A stretch of 11,758 bases of DNA from positions 1 through 11,758 of the forward strand of contig CAZRNB010000097.1 in assembly GCA_964601355.1 (NCBI GenBank). Direction: 5' to 3'. The notes beneath the pieces were generated by a model. The model did no database searches and was not told the origin of the DNA. It saw only the letters and a list, made by a program, of their open reading frames with translations. How positions within the stretch are numbered: position 1 is the first letter of the stretch; the number at the start of each line of letters is the position of its first letter. The translations under genes were made by a program, and so were the position numbers. Of this stretch, positions 7,827 to 11,758 are shown one piece after another. This DNA comes from CAZRNB01 sp964601355 (GTDB lineage Bacteria; Planctomycetota; Phycisphaerae; Sedimentisphaerales; Anaerobacaceae).

Positions 7827-7934
7827 CAAAGATCAACTTACTGAAGACAACCGGAAGACATGCAAACTTGTAGTGAGATTGTCGAATATAAGAAAGAATT
7901 TGTGTGCAGAATGGATCCTCAGATAATGAATTAA

Positions 7935-8069
7935 CTAACGTTTCTCTGATAAGTGTCGAAAAATCTCGATCTTGCTTTCCCACTTGTGGGAATCGATCAC
8001 GGATGAATTATTTTCGCTGCGGCGCCAGGTTTGACGCCACCATTTCCACATAAATCGAACAATTCTCAT
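7935..8069 (-). CDS. Small Trp-rich basic protein, 44 aa, unrecognised
   Basis: Reads from ATG 8069 to TAG 7935. The N-terminus MRIVRFMWKWWRQTW has four tryptophans and five basic residues in 15 positions, which would give an amphipathic membrane-surface helix. The rest (RRSENNSS to the end at SEKR) is polar with no membrane segment. The first 14 codons and the upstream promoter are nearly identical to those of the gene at 8258-8536, where the same N-terminus joins a membrane domain. A promoter with extended -10 lies just upstream, and GGGGTGG near the start is a poor Shine-Dalgarno match. It may be a real micropeptide or what is left of a longer gene. I do not recognise the family; antimicrobial or toxin roles would be guesswork. 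Confidence 0.45.
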   Translation of the reverse strand: MRIVRFMWKWWRQTWRRSENNSSVIDSHKWESKIEIFRHLSEKR

Positions 8070-8085
8070 ATCACCACCCCTTTTG

Positions 8086-8126
8086 ATTTGCTATCTTATG
8101 ATAGCAAATAAAGAGCTTAAATTCAA
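8086..8126 (-). promoter_or_regulatory. Promoter with palindrome over the -10, upstream of the 44-aa gene
   Basis: On the minus strand TTGAAT (8121-8126) is followed after 17 nt by TATCAT (8098-8103), preceded by TGC, giving an extended -10. The -10 lies inside a perfect 10-bp inverted repeat, ATTTGCTATC (8086-8095) and GATAGCAAAT (8100-8109), with a 4-nt centre. A dimeric repressor bound here would block the promoter; alternatively it is a hairpin at the very start of the RNA. No candidate regulator is in the window. Confidence 0.6.
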
Positions 8127-8146
8127 GTTAAAAGCCCCTGAAGCAA

Positions 8147-8166
8147 GGCTCTATATATATAGAGCC
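8147..8166. other. Perfect 20-nt palindrome, copy 1
   Basis: GGCTCTATATATATAGAGCC is fully self-complementary. It lies between the stop of the 92-aa gene and the promoter of the 44-aa gene, with AAAAAGCACTTTTTT nearby (8169-8183). It could be a weak bidirectional terminator or a cruciform/binding site. An identical copy is at 8614-8633. Confidence 0.5.
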
Positions 8167-8257
8167 GGCAAAAAGCACTTTTTTATCAGTCATTTTTAAA
8201 ATATTTTTGTGTGTGGCCGGGAGATTCAGCAGAGGATATGGCGTTTTCAAACATACT

Positions 8258-8536
8258 CTACTTTCTATCGAGGCAAAAAAAGCAGTAATCCCTCATGGTA
8301 ACACCGGGGAACAGATTGGTTCGGTATCGGTCTCGATTGCTTTGGTTTTGCCTGACTTTGTTTCTCGTCATCTTATTTATAAATTTTGCAAGCAGGTAAA
8401 GTGGTAAGGTTATAAAAGCGACAAGACTTATTAACAAGAAATACAGAGGCAAACACACTACAATAACCAATATTCTTATTTCGCTGCGGTGCCAGGTTTG
8501 ACGCCACCATTTCCACATAAATCGAACAATTCTCAT
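8258..8536 (-). CDS. Small membrane protein, 92 aa, chimera formed at the duplication junction
   Basis: Residues 1-19 match the Trp-rich N-terminus of the 44-aa protein (MRIVRFMWKWWRQTW, then HRSE). Residues 20-92 match the C-terminal 73 residues of the protein at 8725-8988 with six substitutions. The switch falls exactly at the border between the two 467-bp repeat copies, so the gene was made by the duplication, and in frame. The hydrophobic stretch at about 20-52 would span the membrane once, or twice as a short hairpin. It is followed by a basic, polar tail and a CxxC at 85-88 near the C-terminus. Its promoter is the repeat copy at 8553-8593. The family is not recognised. Both parents and the chimera remain open, which suggests but does not prove that they are translated. 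Confidence 0.6.
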   Translation of the reverse strand: MRIVRFMWKWWRQTWHRSEIRILVIVVCLPLYFLLISLVAFITLPLYLLAKFINKMTRNKVRQNQSNRDRYRTNLFPGVTMRDYCFFCLDRK

Positions 8537-8552
8537 GTCACCACCCCTTTTG

Positions 8553-8593
8553 ATTTGCTATCTTGTGATAGCAAATAAAGAGCTTAAATTCAA
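8553..8593 (-). promoter_or_regulatory. Promoter with palindrome over the -10, upstream of the 92-aa gene
   Basis: This is the duplicated version of the promoter at 8086-8126: TTGAAT (8588-8593), 17 nt, then TATCAC (8565-8570) with TGC before it. One base change in the loop weakens the -10 (TATCAT to TATCAC), but the 10-bp inverted-repeat arms (8553-8562 and 8567-8576) are unchanged, so the palindrome rather than the -10 is kept. Confidence 0.55.
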
Positions 8594-8613
8594 GTTAAAA
8601 GCCCCTGAAGCAA

Positions 8614-8633
8614 GGCTCTATATATATAGAGCC
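8614..8633. other. Perfect 20-nt palindrome, copy 2
   Basis: Same GGCTCTATATATATAGAGCC as at 8147-8166, here between the stop of the 87-aa gene and the promoter of the 92-aa gene. Confidence 0.5.
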
Positions 8634-8724
8634 GGCAAAAAGCACTTGTTTATCAGTCATTTGTAAAAAATTCTTTTGTGTGGCCGGGGGATTCAGCAGA
8701 GGATATGGCGTTTTCAAACATACG

Positions 8725-8988
8725 CTACTTTCTATCGAGGCAAAAGAAGCAGTAATCCCTCAGGGCAACACCGGGAAACAAATTGGTTCGGTATCGGTCT
8801 TGATTGCTTTGGTTTTGCCTGACTTTGTTTCTCGTTATCTTATTTATAAATTTTGCAGGCAGGTAAAGTGGTAAGGTTATAAAAGCAACAAGACTTATTA
8901 ATAAGAAATACAGAGGCAAACACACTGCAATAACCAGTATTCTTATAATGTCCAGAGTGACGGATGATTCTGATTCAACCTTTATCAT
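8725..8988 (-). CDS. Small membrane protein, 87 aa, parent of the chimera, unrecognised
   Basis: Reads from ATG 8988, with a strong Shine-Dalgarno GGAGG 7 nt upstream, to 8725. The short acidic N-terminus (MIKVESESSVTLD) is unlike the other members. It is followed by a long hydrophobic stretch at about 14-48 (IRILVIAVCLPLYFLLISL onward), a basic tail (TRNKVRQNQ) and CxxC at 80-83 just before the end. Because of its good ribosome site and complete frame it is the most convincing gene of this cluster and probably the ancestral form of the membrane domain. It overlaps the 115-aa ORF upstream by ATGA. There is no similarity I can name; a small inner-membrane regulator or stress peptide would be speculation. 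Confidence 0.6.
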   Translation of the reverse strand: MIKVESESSVTLDIIRILVIAVCLPLYFLLISLVAFITLPLYLPAKFINKITRNKVRQNQSNQDRYRTNLFPGVALRDYCFFCLDRK

Positions 8989-9332
8989 TTGTTATCCTCC
9001 ATGAGGGGTCCTTCGGACCGTTCCTTCTCATTAGACCGCAAGTGGCTTGGCCACAAGCTGGTAGTGTCATAAAATTTCCGCGGAGCAGAAAGGAGCCTGC
9101 ATCCCTGCAGTGCTCCTTTACTGCCTTCTACCGAATAAAATGGTAGAATTCTGCTGAGCAATAAGGTGATGAAATATCTTATTTTTGGGCAGCCGCGTGC
9201 ACGAACATTAAGAGAGGCAGTTAAGAAAAGAAAATCTTTAAATGATGAGTGGAGATAATTGGATTTCTTTTGGGGATAGGTAACGCCCCCCTTACTGAAG
9301 AAACATCCATGTTTTATTTTTGGCATATCCAT
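8985..9332 (-). CDS. Possible 115-aa ORF upstream of and overlapping the 87-aa gene
   Basis: ATG 9332 follows a perfect GGAGGAG with 8-nt spacing (9341-9347) and a good promoter at 9370-9397, and the frame ends at TGA 8985, sharing ATGA with the start of the 87-aa gene, as in translationally coupled pairs. Against it, the predicted protein has no recognisable domain, and much of its DNA (9005-9148) is occupied by strong hairpins, more like a structured leader. It may be a leader ORF, a decayed gene whose start signals survive, or a real novel protein. I accept the translation start with more confidence than the full product. Confidence 0.4.
   Translation of the reverse strand: MDMPKIKHGCFFSKGGVTYPQKKSNYLHSSFKDFLFLTASLNVRARGCPKIRYFITLLLSRILPFYSVEGSKGALQGCRLLSAPRKFYDTTSLWPSHLRSNEKERSEGPLMEDNK
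9005..9148 (-). other. Structured leader candidate upstream of the 87-aa membrane-protein gene
   Basis: Four hairpins lie in a row: GGTCC/GGACC (9005-9017), GTGGC/GCCAC (about 9042-9054), a long stem at 9085-9124 (GCAG + AAAGGAGC + CTGCA pairing with TGCAG + GCTCCTTT + CTGC, 17 bp with two single-base bulges) and TTCTACC/GGTAGAA (9126-9148). The first lies just before the ribosome site of the 87-aa gene. On a transcript from the 9370-9397 promoter these would all fold and could control translation or termination. No known riboswitch class is recognised. Confidence 0.45.
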
Positions 9333-9369
9333 GCCACTTGCTCCTCCATGAATCTAATTATTTAATAGG

Positions 9370-9397
9370 ATTTTATATCACCCCAATAGCCAGTCAA
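9370..9397 (-). promoter_or_regulatory. Sigma70-type promoter for the 115-aa ORF/87-aa gene
   Basis: Minus-strand -35 TTGACT (9392-9397), 16 nt, then -10 TAAAAT (9370-9375). Start near 9363 gives a leader of about 30 nt that contains GGAGGAG before ATG 9332. Promoter, ribosome site and start codon line up well, which is the main reason to take the downstream ORF seriously. The rest of 9333-9496 has no gene; the 12-nt palindrome AATTACGTAATT sits at 9441-9452. Confidence 0.6.
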
Positions 9398-9496
9398 GTG
9401 GAAAATCGTTTAATTCTGCAAGAAATCGTAAATTACGTGTAATTACGTAATTGCGAGGGCTTGTCTCGGCGAACCTATGTTGTGACGAAATGCGAT

Positions 9497-9570
9497 AGGC
9501 GGCGGTCGGATTCGAACCGACGAATAACGGTTTTGCAAACCGTCGCCTTAATCCACTTGGCTACGCCGCC
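9497..9570 (-). tRNA. tRNA-Cys (anticodon GCA)
   Basis: On the minus strand the 7-bp acceptor stem GGCGGCG/CGCCGCC closes perfectly. The anticodon stem ACGGT/ACCGT carries loop TTGCAAA with GCA at the anticodon. The T arm GTCGG-TTCGAAT-CCGAC is perfect, and the D loop has AGTGGATTA with the GG pair. The discriminator base is U73, a key cysteine-tRNA identity element, which agrees with the anticodon. The 3' CCA is not encoded and must be added after transcription. It stands alone. A weak promoter could be TTGAAA (9599-9604) with ATTAAG (9576-9581) at 17-nt spacing. Confidence 0.96.
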
Positions 9571-9633
9571 GTATGCTTAATCAAAATCCGGCAACAGATT
9601 TCAACCGGCATCTTTTTGATCACTTTACCTCAG

Positions 9634-9694
9634 ACTATCCGATTCTGCAAGGAAATTAAGGCGGTTTTTATTCGGATGCTCGATATCGGATAGT
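9634..9694. repeat. 10-bp inverted repeat upstream of the tandem CTAAAGTG repeats
   Basis: ACTATCCGAT (9634-9643) and ATCGGATAGT (9685-9694) are perfectly complementary with a 41-nt interior. The right arm runs directly into the tandem repeats at 9694-9740. Probably part of the same intergenic repeat complex. Confidence 0.5.
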
Positions 9695-9740
9695 GAACTA
9701 AAGTGACTAAAGTGAGCTAAAGTGCCTAAAATTAGCTAAA
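9694..9740. repeat. Short degenerate tandem repeats, unit about 10 nt (CTAAAGTGA-like)
   Basis: Five consecutive variants of a CTAAAGTG unit occur: AACTAAAGTG, ACTAAAGTG, AGCTAAAGTG, CCTAAAATT and AGCTAAAGAG. The fourth is also the left arm of the palindrome at 9718-9897, so the tandem array and the palindrome are physically merged. Confidence 0.65.
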
Positions 9741-9897
9741 GAGCGTTTTACGTTTGTCGGTTGCGCTACTCGTATCGTTTATCGTCATACGTTAAACGCA
9801 GCCGTAACGAGTAACACAATCGTCAAGATGCCTTACGGCACCGCAACCGCTCAACGTGTTTTAGGCACTTTAATCATTCCAAATTTTAGGCACTTTA
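9718..9897. repeat. Nested inverted-repeat element between tRNA-Cys and the PilB/GspE gene
   Basis: Four concentric perfect inverted repeats: TAAAGTGCCTAAAATT (9718-9733) with 9882-9897, 16 bp; CGGTTGCG (9758-9765) with 9842-9849, 8 bp; TACTCGT (9767-9773) with 9807-9813, 7 bp; and CGTTTA (9776-9781) with 9793-9798, 6 bp. A second copy of the outer right arm (TTTTAGGCACTTTAA, 9859-9873) lies just inside it. This is the same general design as 6156-6340 but with different sequence. No gene is seen in 9571-10076. Confidence 0.65.
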
Positions 9898-9947
9898 AGC
9901 AGCGCAGTATCAAGTATCCCGCTCCGACTTCGGTCTCCCTGCTACGG

Positions 9948-9983
9948 CTCGGCGCTTCGCCGAGACGAGTCGCCGAGACGAGT
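9948..9983. repeat. GC-rich hairpin with 13-bp tandem repeat
   Basis: CTCGGCG (9948-9954) and CGCCGAG (9958-9964) form a 7-bp stem with loop CTT. The right arm begins a perfect 13-bp tandem duplication, CGCCGAGACGAGT at 9958-9970 and 9971-9983. The flanks carry AGTATCA motifs (9906-9912, 9984-9992). It could be a terminator-like structure or part of an interspersed repeat; no T-tract follows. Confidence 0.5.
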
Positions 9984-10076
9984 CGAGTATCAGGTGTTTG
10001 GATAGGTTTGTTTTCAAGTCAATTCGAGGTTAAGTCGATACTGGTTTTGAGTTATATTCGTATGGAGAAAGCACGT

Positions 10077-11758
10077 ATGGAAAGCAAAGACCCTATAATA
10101 TCGTTTATTTTAGAAAATAACGTCGTAGATGAGAGAACTATTCAAGCTGCCGTCGAGCAGCAGAAGCAGACCGGGCAAAGCCTGTTAGGCATACTTAAAC
10201 GGGACTATTTTCTCAGCGAAGAGCAAATGCTCAAAATTATCGCATCCGTCAATAAGATAGAATTTATTAACCTTTCACCTGAGATGATAGACCCGATGGT
10301 GGCACATTTGGTCTCTTATGAGATAGCCAGCAAGCACAATTTGATTCCGATAAAAAAGGAGGGCAGTCGTTTGGTTATAGCGATGAGCTCTCCTTTAGAC
10401 CTGACTGTTCGGGACCAGATAGAGATAAAGACCGGCTACGAGGTTGTTCCTGTTGCTGCTATGCCGGCTGCTATAAGGCAGACTATACAATATCATTTCA
10501 ACGTAGCAGATGTAACCAGGCAGGATATAGTCTCAATGCGTCTGAAGGAGGATTCTTCCAGGGTCACGCAGCAGGCTCAGGAAAAATCCATAAAAGTCTC
10601 TGATGCTCCGATTGCAAAACTTGTATCCTCAATTATAAGGGGAGCCATCGATGGCAGAGCCAGTGATATACACATTGAGCCGCAGGAATCCGATGTCAAA
10701 GTGCGGTACCGTATAGATGGAATCCTGCGAAATACCCTGGATATACCCAGCTCGGCTCAGCTTGAGGTGGTATCGCATATCAAGATTATGTCGGATATGG
10801 ACATTTCCGAGAAAAGAATTCCCCAGGACGGCCACATGGGTGTGCAGCACGACGGTAAAGATTATGACCTGAGGGTTTCGTCCTTGCCTGGGATGGGCGG
10901 TGAAAAGATAGTTATCAGAATTCTTGATAAGAGCGCGAATAAGTGGTCGCTTGATGCTGTTGTGACGTGCCCAGATGATAATAAGAAGTTTCAAGAGCTG
11001 GCTAAAAATCCGTATGGAATGCTGCTTCTGACCGGTCCAACTGGTTGCGGCAAGACAACCACGCTGTATTCGGTTCTGCAGATGGTCAGTACCCCTGAAA
11101 GAAATGTTGTTACCGTTGAGGACCCCGTCGAGTATCGTCTTAATGGGATTACGCAGGTACAGGTAAGACCCATTGCTGGAATGACGTTTGCCTCGGCTTT
11201 GCGAAGCATATTACGGCAGGACCCAGATGTCATCCTCATTGGCGAAATCCGCGACTTAGAGACGGCAGAAATAGCTATTAGCGCCGCTCTTACTGGTCAC
11301 CTGGTTCTCAGCACCCTGCATACCAACGACGCGGCAGGCGCGATATCGCGTTTGATTAATCTTGGAATTCAGCCCTTCCTTGTTTCTTCAGCCATTTTGG
11401 GAACGGTGGCTCAAAGGCTCGTAAGGATATCGTGTCCGCAGTGCAAACAGCCCTTTCAGGCCTCTGAAGAAGAGCTGAAATATCTATTCGGAGGACCCCA
11501 TGAGCAGATTCAGCTGCATAAAAGTCCGGGCTGCAAAAATTGCTACAAGATTGGATACCGAGGTCGCAAGGCAATCTATGAGATACTGCCCGTTTCGAAG
11601 CCGATCCGCAGAATGATAGTAGAGGGAGCAAGTGACGATGCCATAAAACAGCAGGCGATCAAAGAAGGAATGAGAACTCTTCGTAAAAGTGGTGTTGATG
11701 AGGTTTTAAGTGGTGTGACGACATTAGATGAGCTGATGCGTGTTGTTGATATTAGAGC
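10077..11758 (+). CDS. Type II secretion / type IV pilus assembly ATPase (GspE/PilB family), 3' end cut
   Basis: Cytoplasmic hexameric ATPase that powers pilus or pseudopilus assembly at the inner membrane. The frame is open from ATG 10077 (GGAG 9 nt upstream; an in-frame ATG at 10062 lacks a ribosome site) to the window edge, 560 codons, so only a short end should be missing. N-terminal GspE_N/MshEN-type domain to about residue 155; then the N2 domain with ASDIHIEP; Walker A GPTGCGKT at 320-327 (K326; Cys where Ser is usual); Asp box VEDPVEY; Walker B DPDVILIGEIRD at 382-393; His box TGHLVLSTLHTND; zinc-binding tetracysteine C453, C456, C486, C489. All key motifs are intact. Neighbours that would separate GspE from PilB (inner-membrane GspF/PilC, pilins) lie beyond the window. 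Confidence 0.93.
   Translation, partial: MESKDPIISFILENNVVDERTIQAAVEQQKQTGQSLLGILKRDYFLSEEQMLKIIASVNKIEFINLSPEMIDPMVAHLVSYEIASKHNLIPIKKEGSRLVIAMSSPLDLTVRDQIEIKTGYEVVPVAAMPAAIRQTIQYHFNVADVTRQDIVSMRLKEDSSRVTQQAQEKSIKVSDAPIAKLVSSIIRGAIDGRASDIHIEPQESDVKVRYRIDGILRNTLDIPSSAQLEVVSHIKIMSDMDISEKRIPQDGHMGVQHDGKDYDLRVSSLPGMGGEKIVIRILDKSANKWSLDAVVTCPDDNKKFQELAKNPYGMLLLTGPTGCGKTTTLYSVLQMVSTPERNVVTVEDPVEYRLNGITQVQVRPIAGMTFASALRSILRQDPDVILIGEIRDLETAEIAISAALTGHLVLSTLHTNDAAGAISRLINLGIQPFLVSSAILGTVAQRLVRISCPQCKQPFQASEEELKYLFGGPHEQIQLHKSPGCKNCYKIGYRGRKAIYEILPVSKPIRRMIVEGASDDAIKQQAIKEGMRTLRKSGVDEVLSGVTTLDELMRVVDIR

Larger units (their letters stand above)
8012..8478. repeat. 467-bp tandem direct repeat, copy 1
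   Basis: Aligned base for base with 8479-8945 at a constant offset of 467 and no net gap. I count about 22 differences by eye, roughly 95% identity. This copy runs from the start region of the 44-aa gene, through its promoter and a 20-nt palindrome, to the membrane-domain codons of the 92-aa gene. Confidence 0.93.
8479..8945. repeat. 467-bp tandem direct repeat, copy 2
   Basis: Second unit of the tandem duplication. It covers the 5' end of the 92-aa gene, its promoter and palindromes, and the 3' 219 nt (membrane domain, tail and stop codon) of the 87-aa gene. The right border falls in ATTCTTAT near 8945; similar short AT-rich sequence occurs at all borders (TTATTTTCGC, TTATTTCGC), consistent with a microhomology event. 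Confidence 0.93.

Noticed and set aside
7735..7983. 82-aa minus-strand frame over the htrA 3' end
   Set aside because: Overlaps the conserved end of htrA; no start signals or family resemblance.
7977..7992. TTCCCAC/GTGGGAA as htrA terminator
   Set aside because: The central gap is only 2 nt, there is no T-tract, it is 150 nt past the stop and inside the 44-aa gene.
8207..8874. Two similar plus-strand frames of 66 and 64 aa inside the tandem repeat
   Set aside because: They resemble each other only because the DNA is duplicated. They lie opposite the membrane-protein genes, whose hydrophobic domain and good ribosome site (87-aa gene) make the minus strand the likely coding strand.
8012..8945. 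CRISPR array
   Set aside because: Only two long (467-bp) direct repeats without spacers; the other repeats in the window are tandem or palindromic with no regular repeat-spacer pattern.
9085..9124. Integron attC site or insertion-sequence end
   Set aside because: No integrase or transposase gene, no attC core sites, and no matching terminal repeat elsewhere; kept as a hairpin only.
9169..9258. 29-codon plus-strand peptide beginning MKYLIFGQPRART
   Set aside because: Looks helix-like and basic, with AGGTG before it, but is very short, lies inside the minus-strand ORF with stronger start signals, and has no recognisable relatives.
10030..10058. Promoter TTAAGT-17-TATATT for the PilB/GspE gene
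   Set aside because: Poor -35, and the predicted start would fall inside the ribosome-binding site at 10064-10067.

Overview
The window reads as a stretch of chromosome from a Gram-negative-type environmental bacterium. A Planctomycetota origin (Phycisphaerae/Sedimentisphaerales-like) is my best guess, from the gene mix (secreted GH43-like protein, DegP-type protease, PilB/GspE ATPase) and from the many palindromic intergenic elements. There is no rRNA or marker gene to prove it. Both strands are used, with convergent and divergent units and long non-coding gaps.

Layout. 1-185 is a palindromic, repeat-like flank. 186-2320 (minus) is a two-gene unit behind a good sigma70-type promoter: a stand-alone ATP-pyrophosphatase subunit of GMP synthase, then an AsnA-type aspartate-ammonia ligase. 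Both can be expected to use free ammonia. 2648-5039 (plus) is a type II restriction-modification pair, an N4-cytosine-type methyltransferase followed by an endonuclease whose motif and length match the AvaI/BsoBI family (CYCGRG). 5107-6093 (plus) is an exported GH43-like beta-propeller protein. 6156-6340 is a nested-palindrome element, followed by a DegP/HtrA serine protease (6390-7826).

7935-9332 (minus) holds unrecognised small genes. A 467-bp segment is present twice in tandem at about 95% identity. Its junction has created an in-frame chimera: the Trp-rich N-terminus of one small gene joined to the membrane domain and CxxC tail of another. Each copy carries its own promoter, with a perfect palindrome over the -10. 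Upstream, a third promoter drives a possible 115-aa ORF that overlaps the last membrane-protein gene by ATGA and whose DNA also folds into strong hairpins. 9497-9570 (minus) is tRNA-Cys(GCA). 9571-10076 has no gene but holds tandem repeats and a second nested-palindrome element. 10077 to the end (plus) is a type II secretion/type IV pilus assembly ATPase, cut by the window edge.

How it fits together. The housekeeping genes (guaA-like, asnA, htrA, tRNA-Cys, pilB/gspE) are separated by accessory material (the R-M system, the small membrane-protein cluster, palindromic elements). The most unusual part is the 7.9-9.4 kb cluster, a readable case of a new gene formed by tandem duplication. I do not recognise the family and assign no function to it.
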